Source: CAWJFP01 sp963842155
GTDB taxonomy: Bacteria; Pseudomonadota; Alphaproteobacteria; JACZXZ01
Direction of reading: 5' to 3'
NCBI GenBank assembly: GCA_963842155.1
Contig: CAWJFP010000038.1
Span: 124,001-188,000, forward strand
Length of the DNA: 64,000 bases
Below are positions 47,524 to 56,189 of the stretch, piece after piece (the stretch's first letter is position 1; each line of letters starts with the position of its first letter). The translations under genes were made by a program, and so were the position numbers. The notes beneath the pieces were generated by a model, which worked only from the letters and a program-made list of their open reading frames with translations, was not told where the DNA came from and searched no databases.

Positions 47524-48374
47524 GGACGAATCGACATTCAGCGCATCCAGATCATGGCGCTGGCGAGGTAGAGGGCAGCGAGGAAGTGAACCGCGCGGCG
47601 GTCGTATCGGGTGGCGATGTGGCGATAATGCTTGAGCTTGTTGAAGAAGCGCTCGATCCGGTTGCGCAGCTTATAGGCGACGGCATCGTAGGGGACGATG
47701 ATCTTGCGCGTGCTGATGGAAGGAATGACGGCGGTCGCGCCGCTGTCGCCGATCAGCTCGCGCAAAGCCTTGCTGTCGTAGGCTTTGTCGGCGATGACGC
47801 CGCCGGCAGAGAGGCCGGCCAGGAGATCGGGCGCCATCGTGATGTCATGGGCTTCGCCGCCGGTAAGAATGAAGCGCAAAGGACGCCCTTGCGCGTCGGT
47901 GAGGGTATGGATTTTGGTCGTCAACCCTCCTCGGGAACGCCCCAGAGCCTGATTTTTGGCCCCCCTTTTCCGCTCGCGGCCTGCTGGTGGACGCGAACGA
48001 GCGTGGTATCGAGCATGAGATATTGGTTGTCGGGATCGCCGGTGAGCGAGGCGAAAACCTTCTCCCAGACCCCTGCCTTGGCCCAGCGTGTGAAGCGCTT
48101 GTGCAGGGTCTTCCATTTGCCGTATCGCTCCGGAATATCCTGCCATCGGGCGCCCGACCGAAGGACCCACAGAACACCGTTCACGAACAAGCGGTTATCT
48201 GCGGCGCTGCGCCCCGGATCGCCAGGCTTGCCCGGCAGCAAATCTGCAATCCGAGCCCATTGGGCCTCTGATAACTCGTATCGTTTCACCATCGCTGGAA
48301 CTCCAGATCGTCGAATCTGGAGCTCCATGAATCACACATTCAGGCCAAATGGAATCCTGAATGTCGATTGGACC
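47524..48374 (-). mobile_element. IS5-family (IS427-group-like) insertion sequence, 851 bp
   Basis: The ends are 18-base inverted repeats agreeing at 16 positions: GGACGAATCGACATTCAG at 47524-47541 and, reversed, GGTCCAATCGACATTCAG at 48357-48374. A TA dinucleotide lies at each flank (47522-47523 and 48375-48376), the target duplication. The element carries one transposase in two overlapping frames. Both ends and the transposase look whole, so the element may be active and recent. Confidence 0.93.
47538..48292 (-). CDS. IS5/IS427-type transposase, two frames with likely -1 frameshift
   Basis: The first frame starts MVKRYELSEAQWARIADLLPG (48292) and ends about 47921; the second frame continues NQALGRSRGGLTTKIHTLTDAQGRPL to 47538. 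Between them lies a run of A4G6 (47960-47969, reverse strand), a classic slippery site that allows a -1 shift and a full-length DDE enzyme. The DDE set is D in LDTTLVRVH, D in IADKAYDSKALR and E in RNRIERFFNKLKHYR. Programmed frameshifting is known for this group, so the two frames are not a defect. Confidence 0.92.
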
Positions 48375-49643
48375 TAATGCCGAAGCCAAAGCCGAAACTG
48401 CTTCGTGGGGATCCTCCGCGCCGAACTTCAGGTCGGCCTGCAAAGCTATCAGCAAGCTCTTCGGTACGCTTTTTTGTTCATGGTTGATCGTAACAAACAA
48501 ATTCGCCTCAGTGGTCGTATCCATCTTTTGAAATGCCAAAACAAAGAGACTCTGATTTAGATATTTTTCGTCTAAATGTGAGTAGCCATATAGTCGATGC
48601 TGACCATCAATCACCCAAGCTGATTTATATTTATTTGGTAGATAAAGCCAGCCGAATTTAATATTATTGTCCGTGTTCTCTTTGTTAGAAATTGAATCAA
48701 AGCGACATTCTTCGACAAAATTTATCAAAATATTCGTCGGAAAATAACCTCCACTTTTAATGAAATTTCCAATCTTTTCGATTCTAGATTTACTCACCAT
48801 CCTCTGATAGGCCGGCTGACCGCCGGGATGATTTAACGCTTGATGATTGACGTAAGCGATTTTGAGCAAATGCTTTGGACTAGCCACAAAACTGTAAAAG
48901 ACATGTTTTCCCAATCGGCCTCGGACGGCAGGTATCCTAATATTCGAAAGATTCGGGATTTCCTGCCCCCGCAGAAATTCTGAAAGAAATTGGAATCTAC
49001 CCGCAGGACCTAAATGCGAAATAAAGGCTTCAAAATATTGAAGTTCGTTCTCCGTGATTACCTTTATATTGTGCGAAATAGATTGATCTATATCATTTTC
49101 AGACCAAATGATATTATTCGTAGCATACATCCATATGAGCTTAAGTTTAGTCGTTTCGCCAAATTGTCGCCGTATGGCGTTTGCTAGGCTTTTTTGAAGA
49201 GTTTCAGTTTCCTCAAGATCCCGCTGCAACGCGCGTCTTCCACGTTGATCGCGTGATTTGCACTCGATCAGTAGGCATGTCTCTTCGTCTCTAGCGAAAA
49301 CGTCGATCTTTCTCTCGCCTGCCGATCCGTCATTTAGCTTATGTCTGATTTTAAAACCTCTACCGCTAAGAATGGGGTACCCCATTCGGTATAGAAGCAC
49401 CCAGATTCTATCTTCGAGGAGAGTAGAGTGATCTTTTTTTCGGCGTAATTTCAGCTTACTTGTCAATAGCTTGATCGACTCCCATCCTTTTGCAATTAGT
49501 TGTTCTTCGTCAGCAGGATCGCCGCTTGTGTATTCGAAAGTGTCCTTTCGCTGGCGATAGGCGGCACGCAACAGATTTTTGTCATCCAATAGGGGATGAA
49601 GGGCAGGAAGATCCTCGACGGTTTGCCCTTTTCGTGAATGCAT

Positions 49644-49799
49644 GCCAGGAGGTCAGTTTTTGAAATTAACGATATTTTTTCAGTTGGCAGTTTAGGGCAA
49701 GTTCCAAAGAAACTTCAACCGAAACGAGGTCATTTGCGGTTTCTGCTGAACCAGCTTCGGAAGTCCTACGCGGCACTAAACCCCACCACCCTTCCCCCC
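49644..49799. other. Right junction of the DGQHR/MT-A70 island
   Basis: This 156-base gap holds the promoter region of the DGQHR gene and the switch from AT-rich island to GC-rich liv DNA at about 49,740-49,800. No gene, attachment-site repeat or tRNA is visible, and no direct repeat was found to match the left junction near 45,670. Confidence 0.4.
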
Positions 49800-50966
49800 T
49801 CACTGCGGCTTGCATTCCTCGTAATAGGCGTCCTTGTGGTCGGGGAACACGACCTTGTCGACCTTGCGGTAGAAATTGCCGTCGGCGTCCTTGGCGATGG
49901 TGAAGAGGTAGAAATTCTCGATCGGGAAATGGTTGATGTTGTAGGTGAAGGGCCCGCGCGCCGATTTGAAGTCGGCCTTCGCCATCTCGGCGATCATGCC
50001 CTTCTTGTCGGCAAGGTCGCCCTTCACCGCGCGCACCGCGCTGTCGATCAGCAGGATGGCGTCGTAGCTCTGCTGCGCATAGAAGGAGGGCGGATATTTA
50101 TACTTCGCCTTGAAGGCGTCGGCGAAAGCGCGGCTCGCCGGGATGTCAAGGCCGGGGCTCCAGGTGCCGGATTCGAAATTGCCCAAGGCCGCGTCCTGCT
50201 GGGCGGGCAGGGTGGTCTCGTCGGAGGTGAAGGAGGAGTAGAGCGGGATCGTCTCGCGCAGGCCCGCTTGCGCATATTGCTTGACGAACTGGATGCCCAT
50301 CCCGCCCGGATAGAAGACGAACACCGCCTTGGGGTTGGCCGCGCGGATCTGGCTGATCTCGGCCTGATAGTCGGACTGGCCCATCTTGGTATAGACCTCG
50401 CCGATGATCTTGCCTTTGAAGTAGCGCTTGAAGCCGGCGATCATGTCCTTGCCGGCGGCATAGTTCGGCGCCATGACATAGACGTCGTCCAGCTTCTGGT
50501 CGTTCATGTATTGGCCCATCGCCTCGGGCGTCTCGTCGTTCTGCCAGGAGGTCGAGAAGAAATAGGGCGAGCAGCGCGCGCCCGCGAGCTCGTGCGGCCC
50601 CGCGTTGGCGCTGATCAGGATGGTGCCGGACTTGATCACCGGGTCGTAGATGGCGAGCAGCACGTTCGACCAGATGATGCCGGTCATGAAATCGACCTTG
50701 TCCTTCTCGAGCAGCTCCTGCGCCACCTGCAGGCCGATATCCGGCTTCTGCGTGTCGTCGCGATAGATGATCTCGGCCTCGACGCCGCCCACCTTGCCGC
50801 CGAGCTGCTCCAATGCCAGGTCGGCGGCGTCCTTCATATGCTTGCCGATCACGCCGCCCGGGCCCGAGAAGGTGCTGATGAAGCCGATCTTGACCTTGTC
50901 GGCGGCGAGCGCGGGCGACGCCAGCAACGCCAGCGCCGACATGAGGGCGATCAATCGCGCGACCAT
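49800..50966 (-). CDS. livK: Branched-chain amino acid-type substrate-binding protein LivK-like
   Basis: A 388-residue periplasmic binding protein. It has a signal peptide (MVARLIALMSALALLASPALA) and the type 1 fold blocks VKIGFISTFSGPGGVIGKHMKDAADLALEQLGG, EIIYRDDTQKPDIGLQVAQELLEKDKVDFMTG, and SQIRAANPKAVFVFYPGGMGIQFVKQYAQAG. GGGAGGCTACC precedes the ATG. It probably serves the LivHMGF transporter at 41660-45001, from which the island separates it. Related proteins bind amino acids or aromatic acids; the nearby ring-degradation genes hint at the latter. Confidence 0.92.
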   Translation of the reverse strand: MVARLIALMSALALLASPALAADKVKIGFISTFSGPGGVIGKHMKDAADLALEQLGGKVGGVEAEIIYRDDTQKPDIGLQVAQELLEKDKVDFMTGIIWSNVLLAIYDPVIKSGTILISANAGPHELAGARCSPYFFSTSWQNDETPEAMGQYMNDQKLDDVYVMAPNYAAGKDMIAGFKRYFKGKIIGEVYTKMGQSDYQAEISQIRAANPKAVFVFYPGGMGIQFVKQYAQAGLRETIPLYSSFTSDETTLPAQQDAALGNFESGTWSPGLDIPASRAFADAFKAKYKYPPSFYAQQSYDAILLIDSAVRAVKGDLADKKGMIAEMAKADFKSARGPFTYNINHFPIENFYLFTIAKDADGNFYRKVDKVVFPDHKDAYYEECKPQ

Positions 50967-51074
50967 GGTAGCCTCCCTTTGTTCCTCGTTGCCGGCAGTC
51001 TACCGCAGTTGCCCCCGGGGTGGAATCGATTAGAGCGCGCTGTCGGCGCCGCGCGATCGCTGTTGCATCGAGGC

Positions 51075-52073
51075 TCAGGAGCCGGCCCGCGCGGGCTCGG
51101 CCGCGCGCGCGACGCCGCGGCCGGCGATGTTGTCGAGGAACCAGCGATAGGTGAGCGCGAGCCCGCCCGCGAGGTCCGTCCTCGCGCGCCAGCCGAGCGC
51201 CTTCAGCCGGCTCATGTCGGTCAGCTTGCGCGGCATGCCGTCTGGCTTGCTGCGATCGAAGACGAGCGCGCCCTCATAGCCGACCACCCGGCGCAGCGCC
51301 TCCGCGAGCTCGGCGATGCTCACCTCGGCGCCGCTGCCGATATTGACATGCCCCTCTTGCGAATAATGCCGCATCAGGAAAACCAGCGCGTCGGCCAGAT
51401 CCTCGACATAGAGGAACTCGCGCTTGGGCGCGCCCGTTCCCCAGATCTCGACCGACGGGCGGCCGGCCATCTTCGCCTCGTAGAAGCGGCGCATGAGGGC
51501 GGGCAGCACATGGCCCCTCTCGAGATCGAAATTGTCATGCGGGCCGTAGAGGTTCGTCGGCATGGCCGAGATGAAATCGCTGCCATATTGCTGGCGATAG
51601 GCGTCGCACAGCTTGATGCCCGCGATCTTGGCGACGGCATACCATTGGTTGGTCGGCTCGAGCGGCCCCGTGAGGAGCGCGTCCTCCGGCATGGGCTGGG
51701 GCGCCGCCCGCGGATAGATGCAGGTCGAGCCGAGGAAGAGCAGCTTCTCGACCCCCGTGCGCCGCGCCGCCTCGATCAGGTTCGCCTCGATGGCGAGATT
51801 GTCGTAGAGGAACTCGGCCGGCCGCCGGTCGTTGGCGAGGATGCCGCCCACGGTCGCCGCGGCGATGAACACCGCGTCGGGCCGCGCCGCCGCCATCCAA
51901 TCCTCGACCTCGGCCTGGCGGCGCAAATCGACCTGGCCGCGGTCGACGGTCAGGCGATCGCAATTCTCGCGCGCAAGGCGGCGCATCAGCGCCGCTCCCA
52001 CCATGCCGCGATGGCCGGCGACGAAGACGCGCTTGCCGTCGAACTCGAACAAGACGCGTCGCGGCGAGGTCAT
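51075..52073 (-). CDS. fcl: GDP-L-fucose synthase
   Basis: A 332-residue SDR of the epimerase/reductase type. VFVAGHRGMVGAALMRRL is the NADP site; LFLGSTCIYPRAAPQPMPEDALLTGPLEPTNQWYAVAKIAGIKLC carries the Ser-Tyr-Lys triad; NLYGPHDNFDLERGHVLPALMRR is specific to the Fcl group. It converts GDP-4-keto-6-deoxymannose to GDP-L-fucose (or the like). Its ATG overlaps the gmhA stop. GDP-mannose dehydratase is not in the window. Confidence 0.95.
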   Translation of the reverse strand: MTSPRRVLFEFDGKRVFVAGHRGMVGAALMRRLARENCDRLTVDRGQVDLRRQAEVEDWMAAARPDAVFIAAATVGGILANDRRPAEFLYDNLAIEANLIEAARRTGVEKLLFLGSTCIYPRAAPQPMPEDALLTGPLEPTNQWYAVAKIAGIKLCDAYRQQYGSDFISAMPTNLYGPHDNFDLERGHVLPALMRRFYEAKMAGRPSVEIWGTGAPKREFLYVEDLADALVFLMRHYSQEGHVNIGSGAEVSIAELAEALRRVVGYEGALVFDRSKPDGMPRKLTDMSRLKALGWRARTDLAGGLALTYRWFLDNIAGRGVARAAEPARAGS

Positions 52074-52759
52074 CGAGTTGCGCCCTTGGCCCGGGCGCCC
52101 TTGGCCTCGCCGGTCTTGGGTGCATCGCGTCGGGCGCCGAGCGCCGCCGCGCAGCGCGCCTCGATATGCTGGCAGATGAAATGATAGAGGCAGCTATGCA
52201 TTTCCTGGATGCGCGGCGTGGCGCGCGAAGGCACGTCGAGCAGGATGTCGGCGAGCGGCGCGAGCTTGCCGCCGCCCTCGCCGGTCAGCGCGATCGTCGT
52301 CATGCCGCGCTCGCGCGCCGCCTCGAAGGCGCGCAGCACGTTGGGCGAGTTGCCGCTGGTGCTGATGCCGAGCAGCACGCCGCCCGGCTCGCCATAGGCC
52401 TCGACCTGGCGGGAGAACACCGTCTCGTAGCCATAGTCGTTGCTCCAGGCGGTGAGCACGGCGGGATCGACCCCGAGCGCGATGACCTTGAAGCCGGGAC
52501 GCTCGACGAGGAAGCGCCCCACCAGCTCGCCCGCGATATGCATCGCATCCGAGGCCGAGCCGCCATTGCCGCAAACGAGGAGCGGCAGGCGTTGGGTGAG
52601 GGCGTCTGCGATGCGCGCGATCGCCTGCTCGGCGCGCGCGTCGAGCCCGCTCGCTCGCGCCTTTTCGAGCAGCGCCACGGAACCGGCCAGATAGGCTGAA
52701 AGCGTATCGGTCAAATCATGAATCCCAGCCACGCGGCCGCTGGCGCGTCGCTTCGACAT
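52070..52759 (-). CDS. gmhA: Phosphoheptose isomerase-like SIS protein
   Basis: A 229-residue SIS-domain protein with the GmhA-type block LVCGNGGSASDAMHIAGELVGRFLVERPG, LGISTSGNSPNVLRAFEAARE and the late EMHSCLYHFICQHIE. GmhA turns sedoheptulose 7-phosphate into glycero-manno-heptose 7-phosphate for LPS core or capsule. A basic tail follows. A gmhB-like phosphatase at 54230-54892 fits the same pathway. Confidence 0.9.
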   Translation of the reverse strand: MSKRRASGRVAGIHDLTDTLSAYLAGSVALLEKARASGLDARAEQAIARIADALTQRLPLLVCGNGGSASDAMHIAGELVGRFLVERPGFKVIALGVDPAVLTAWSNDYGYETVFSRQVEAYGEPGGVLLGISTSGNSPNVLRAFEAARERGMTTIALTGEGGGKLAPLADILLDVPSRATPRIQEMHSCLYHFICQHIEARCAAALGARRDAPKTGEAKGARAKGATR

Positions 52760-52848
52760 GACCGCGACGCGCCCGGCAGCCGGTTTCTGCTATAGCCGAT
52801 GGGCCAGTCGCGCACCAGCCCCCCGAGGTTAACGTTGCGCGCCTCGGC

Positions 52849-53436
52849 TCACGGCTTTTCGTTGTTTATCTCGAAATGGACATTGGGTCCGTAGCCAAGC
52901 TCGTTGACGGCGACGTCCGGGTTCACGCGCACGGCCACCACGCGCAAGATATGGCCCTTGGCCCGCGCGACGTTGGTCTCGAGGTTCGCCTCGAAGCCGA
53001 CGCTGCCGTTCTTGAGGTTGAAGCCCACCAGCAGGTCGGGGCGGAAGACGCGCGCCGCGGTGCTGCCGATGAAGCGGCCATCGAGGAAGACGATGACGAA
53101 CGGCTTGTCGTCGGGATCGTCGTCGTCGATCGCCCAGCCGTCGATATGAAGTTTGCCTTCCGAAAGGCTCGCGGCGTCGACCGTGCCCTTGAGGCCGACG
53201 GCGACGGCGTAGGTTTGCGGCTTGGCGCTCGCCTCGGGTGCGCCGTTATGCAGGGCGAACGGCAAAGCGAGCTGCCCTTGCTTGACGGGCACGAGGTAAT
53301 AATCGAAGGCCAGGAAGAACAACGCCGCGAACGAGCCGATGGCGATGATGGCGAGCGGCCAGAGGACCGCCCCCAGCCTCCTCAGCGACCGGTCGATCAA
53401 GGACCCGCTCTGCCGCGTCTCGGTATGCGCCGCCAT
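52849..53436 (-). CDS. Single-span membrane protein of unknown function
   Basis: A 195-residue protein with one membrane segment (LWPLAIIAIGSFAALFFLAFDYYLV) and an outside domain of beta type (LHIDGWAIDDDDPDDKPFVIVFLDGRFIGSTAARVFRPDLL, FEANLETNVARAKGHILRVVAV). I do not recognise a family. M at 53436 is used; an ATG 19 codons upstream is possible. It is divergent from the Nudix gene and in line with the sugar genes. Confidence 0.7.
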   Translation of the reverse strand: MAAHTETRQSGSLIDRSLRRLGAVLWPLAIIAIGSFAALFFLAFDYYLVPVKQGQLALPFALHNGAPEASAKPQTYAVAVGLKGTVDAASLSEGKLHIDGWAIDDDDPDDKPFVIVFLDGRFIGSTAARVFRPDLLVGFNLKNGSVGFEANLETNVARAKGHILRVVAVRVNPDVAVNELGYGPNVHFEINNEKP

Positions 53437-53609
53437 CGTCCGCAGATAGACCGATGCTCGCCGCAAGGCAATCCTGCAATGCGCCTCGACCATCGCCCGT
53501 TCAGTTCGAGGCCATGCGCCGGCCTCGACGAGGCGGACGGGCTTCCATATGCTGAAAGACCGGCGCCGCCCGCGCGCGCGCCGCATTGCGCCCAAGGCCC
53601 GAGCATCCG

Positions 53610-54227
53610 ATGCCGCTTTCCCCCGATCCGCCCGCATCGATCCCATCCGACGAGAGCAATCCCTGGACCACGCTCGACTTGCGCGAGCTTTACGACAATC
53701 GCTGGATCAGGGTGACCGAGCACCGGGTGCTCGATCCGAGCGGCCGGCCGGGCATCTACGGCACGGTGCATTTCAAGTATCTGGCGACGGGCATCCTGCC
53801 GCTCGAGCGCGACGGCAGCACCTATCTCGTCGGGCAGTACCGCTATGTGCTCGAGCGATATTGCTGGGAGATTCCGGAGGGCGGCGGCGCCCCGGACCAG
53901 CCGCCGCTCGTCTCGGCCCAGCGCGAGCTGCTCGAGGAAACGGGGCTCGTCGCCACCCATTGGCGCGAGATCCTGCGCCTCGACCTCTCCAACAGCGTGA
54001 CGGACGAGCAAGCCTTCGTCTATCTCGCCTGGGGCCTCGAGCAGCGCGAGGCGCGGCCCGAGGAAAGCGAGCGCTTGCAAGTGCGGCGCCTGCCTTTCGC
54101 CGAGGCGCTGGAAATGGTCTTGCGCGGCGAGATCACCGACGCCATCAGCGTCGCCGCCATCCTCAAGCTACGTCTCATGGCGCTCGCGGGCGACCTGCCC
54201 GAGGCGCTGCGCCGGAGCTTCGGCTAG
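53610..54227 (+). CDS. Nudix hydrolase, ADP-ribose pyrophosphatase-like
   Basis: A 205-residue protein with the Nudix box GGGAPDQPPLVSAQRELLEETGL (G-X5-E shifted by the Pro-rich insert, then REL-X-EE-X-G). The N-terminal part has the ADPRase pattern LYDNRWIRVTEHRVLDPSG and the YRYVLERYCWEIPEG stretch. It would cleave ADP-ribose or nucleotide sugars. ATG 53610 is preferred; a TTG at 53586 adds eight residues. Confidence 0.9.
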   Translation: MPLSPDPPASIPSDESNPWTTLDLRELYDNRWIRVTEHRVLDPSGRPGIYGTVHFKYLATGILPLERDGSTYLVGQYRYVLERYCWEIPEGGGAPDQPPLVSAQRELLEETGLVATHWREILRLDLSNSVTDEQAFVYLAWGLEQREARPEESERLQVRRLPFAEALEMVLRGEITDAISVAAILKLRLMALAGDLPEALRRSFG

Positions 54228-54229
54228 GC

Positions 54230-54892
54230 TTAATTTGCCTTCTGCGCCTCAAGCAGCGGCAGAAGCGGCGCTAAGTCCCTGATCGAGGCGCCGAGGCGCA
54301 GCTCGAAGCCCGGTGCGGCAAGAGCGACCGCGCGCGCGCGATGCTCCGGCCCCCAGCCCGTCAGCAGATGCAGCCCGCCTGCGCAACCGGCGTTGCGCGC
54401 CGCCTCGATGTCGCTCGCCTTGTCGCCCAGGAGCCAGGAGCGCTCCAGCTCGAGCCCCAGCGCGTCGCGCGCGCGGAACAGCATGCCGGGATTGGGCTTG
54501 CGCGCGGGATGGTTCGGGTGGCGGTAGGGCGGCCGTCCGTCCGGATGATGCGGAGAGGCGTAGACGGCGTCGAGGCGGGCGCCGCCCTTGGCCAGCGCTT
54601 CGATCATCGCCTCCTGCACGGCGAGGAAGTCCGCCCAGCCATAGAGCCCGAGCGCGATGCCGCCCTGATTGGTCACGAGCACGACCGGGATCGAGCGGCG
54701 GTTCGCCGCGGCGACGACCTCGGCCGCGCCCGGAATGAGGGCCGTATCCTCGGCGCGCGAGAGATGGGCGACCTCCACCAGCACGACGCCGTCGCGGTCG
54801 AGGAAGAGGGCCGGGCGCGCCGGCCCGCGCGGGGAGAAGGCCTGGCACCAGACGCCCTCCTCGTCGATGAAGCGCTCGTAGCCCTCCGCCAT
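54230..54892 (-). CDS. gmhB: D-glycero-D-manno-heptose 1,7-bisphosphate phosphatase-like HAD protein
   Basis: A 220-residue HAD phosphatase: ALFLDRDGVVLVEV (catalytic DXD), VVLVTNQGGIALGLYG, ASPHHPDGRPPYRHPNHPARKPNPGMLFRARDALG and LLGDKASDIEAARNAG. The phosphatase motifs and the zinc-loop-like segment match GmhB/HisB-N. In this protein the cysteine zinc ligands usual for GmhB are replaced by His/Pro residues, so it may have lost the zinc. It pairs with gmhA in heptose synthesis. Confidence 0.85.
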   Translation of the reverse strand: MAEGYERFIDEEGVWCQAFSPRGPARPALFLDRDGVVLVEVAHLSRAEDTALIPGAAEVVAAANRRSIPVVLVTNQGGIALGLYGWADFLAVQEAMIEALAKGGARLDAVYASPHHPDGRPPYRHPNHPARKPNPGMLFRARDALGLELERSWLLGDKASDIEAARNAGCAGGLHLLTGWGPEHRARAVALAAPGFELRLGASIRDLAPLLPLLEAQKAN

Positions 54893-54902
54893 GAACGCAG
54901 CC

Positions 54903-56189
54903 TCACAGCTCCCAGCGGATCATGCCCGCGGGCAGCGCCGTCCCGCGCCAGATCGCCTTCGCGTCGGCCACCAGCCCGCCCGGACTGACGAGCCGCTCGA
55001 AATCGGCGGCCTCGAGGCGGCGATAGGCGTTGTGGGCGACGGCGCCCACCAGGCAATCGTAGGGCTCGACGTCCTCGAGGTTGCGTCTGAGCTCGATGCG
55101 ATAGCTCTCGCGCGCCTCCTCGGGGTCCGCCAGCGGATCATGCACCTCCACCTGATGGCCGGCCGCGCGCAGGCCCCGGATCAGGTCCACGACCTTGCTG
55201 TTGCGCAGATCGGGGATGTTCTCCTTGAAGGTGAGGCCGAGCACGAGGACGCGGGCGCTCTCGTGATTGCCCCGCCACTCGGCGAGCGTGCGCGCGATGG
55301 CGTTCGCCACGTAGCCGCCCATGGAGTCGTTGATGCGCCGGCCGGCCAGGACGATCTCGGGATGATGACCGAGGCGATGGGCGAGGTGCGCGAGGTAGAA
55401 GGGATCGACCCCGATGCAGTGGCCGCCGACGAAGCCCGGCGTGAAAGGCAGGAAGTTCCACTTGGTCGACGAGGCCGCGAGCACGTCGTGGATCGAGAGC
55501 CCCATCTTGTTGAAGATCATCGTCACTTCGTTGATGAAGGCGATGTTGATGTCGCGCTGGGCGTTCTCGATCACCTTGGAGGCCTCGGCCGTCTTGATGC
55601 TCGCCGCGACGAAGACCTGCCCGCCGTTGACGGCGCCGTAGATCTCGGCGAGCCGCTGCGCCACTTCCGGTGTCTGGCCGGATACCACCTTGACGATCCT
55701 GTCGACGGTATGGGTTCTGTCGCCCGGATTGATCCGCTCGGGCGAGTAGCCGAGATGGAAGTCGCGGCCCGAGACCAGCCCCGACACGGCCTCGATCTCG
55801 GGGCCGCATATTTCCTCGGTCACGCCAGGATAGACGGTGCTCTCCAGCACCACGACGGCGCCCTTACCGATGACGGTGCCCACGGTGCGGCAGGCCGCGC
55901 ACACGGCCGAGAGGTCGGGCAGATTGTTCTCGGTCACCGGCGTCGGCACGGTGACGATGAAGACATCGCAGCCCTTGAGGCTGGCCGGCTCGCTCACCAG
56001 CTCGAGCCGGCTTCCGCGCAAGAGCTCCTCCGCGACTTCGCCGGTGCGATCGTGGCCGCGACGGAGCTCCGCCATGCGCCGCGCGCTCGCGTCGAAGCCG
56101 CTCACTGGAAAATGTCGCGACAGCGCGATGGCAAGCGGCAGCCCGACATAGCCGAGGCCGATGACCGCGATACGGGGAGGCTTGCTCAT
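54903..56189 (-). CDS. Nucleotide-sugar dehydrogenase, TviB/WbpO type
   Basis: A 428-residue UDP-sugar C6 dehydrogenase. IAVIGLGYVGLPLAIALSRHF binds NAD; FHLGYSPERINPGDRTHTVDRIVKVVSGQT, SIKTAEASKVIENAQRDINIAFINE, and GFVGGHCIGVDPFYLAHLAHRLGHHPE hold the catalytic lysine and cysteine. These are the marks of UDP-N-acetylglucosamine or UDP-N-acetylgalactosamine dehydrogenases such as TviB/WbpO. It feeds uronic acids to a surface polysaccharide. M 56189 gives the normal N-terminus. Confidence 0.93.
   Translation of the reverse strand: MSKPPRIAVIGLGYVGLPLAIALSRHFPVSGFDASARRMAELRRGHDRTGEVAEELLRGSRLELVSEPASLKGCDVFIVTVPTPVTENNLPDLSAVCAACRTVGTVIGKGAVVVLESTVYPGVTEEICGPEIEAVSGLVSGRDFHLGYSPERINPGDRTHTVDRIVKVVSGQTPEVAQRLAEIYGAVNGGQVFVAASIKTAEASKVIENAQRDINIAFINEVTMIFNKMGLSIHDVLAASSTKWNFLPFTPGFVGGHCIGVDPFYLAHLAHRLGHHPEIVLAGRRINDSMGGYVANAIARTLAEWRGNHESARVLVLGLTFKENIPDLRNSKVVDLIRGLRAAGHQVEVHDPLADPEEARESYRIELRRNLEDVEPYDCLVGAVAHNAYRRLEAADFERLVSPGGLVADAKAIWRGTALPAGMIRWEL

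Larger units (their letters stand above)
46433..49643 (-). pseudogene. PD-(D/E)XK-DGQHR (DndB-like) protein gene, interrupted by an IS element
   Basis: The 5' part runs 49643-48375 and the 3' part 47521-46433. If the IS and one copy of the TA duplication are removed, the frame is continuous (…SALASALVKSLSVDST…) and gives 785 residues. Residues about 77-129 look like a restriction-type nuclease site: E77, D114 in RKIDVFAR and E127-X-K129 in LLIECKS. Residues 341-360 contain VIDGQHRLYGYS, the DGQHR motif shared with DndB of DNA phosphorothioation systems, followed by TINHEQKSVPKSLL. The C-terminal 360 residues have no recognised domain. The sequence is AT-rich against its surroundings. Role inferred: DNA defence with the MT-A70 methylase downstream. 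In the sequenced state it is broken. Confidence 0.85.

Noticed and set aside
49638..52184. An 848-residue rightward frame with Asp/Glu/Arg/His-rich sequence
   Set aside because: It is antisense to livK and fcl, which have clear family motifs; such long antisense frames are common in GC-rich DNA.
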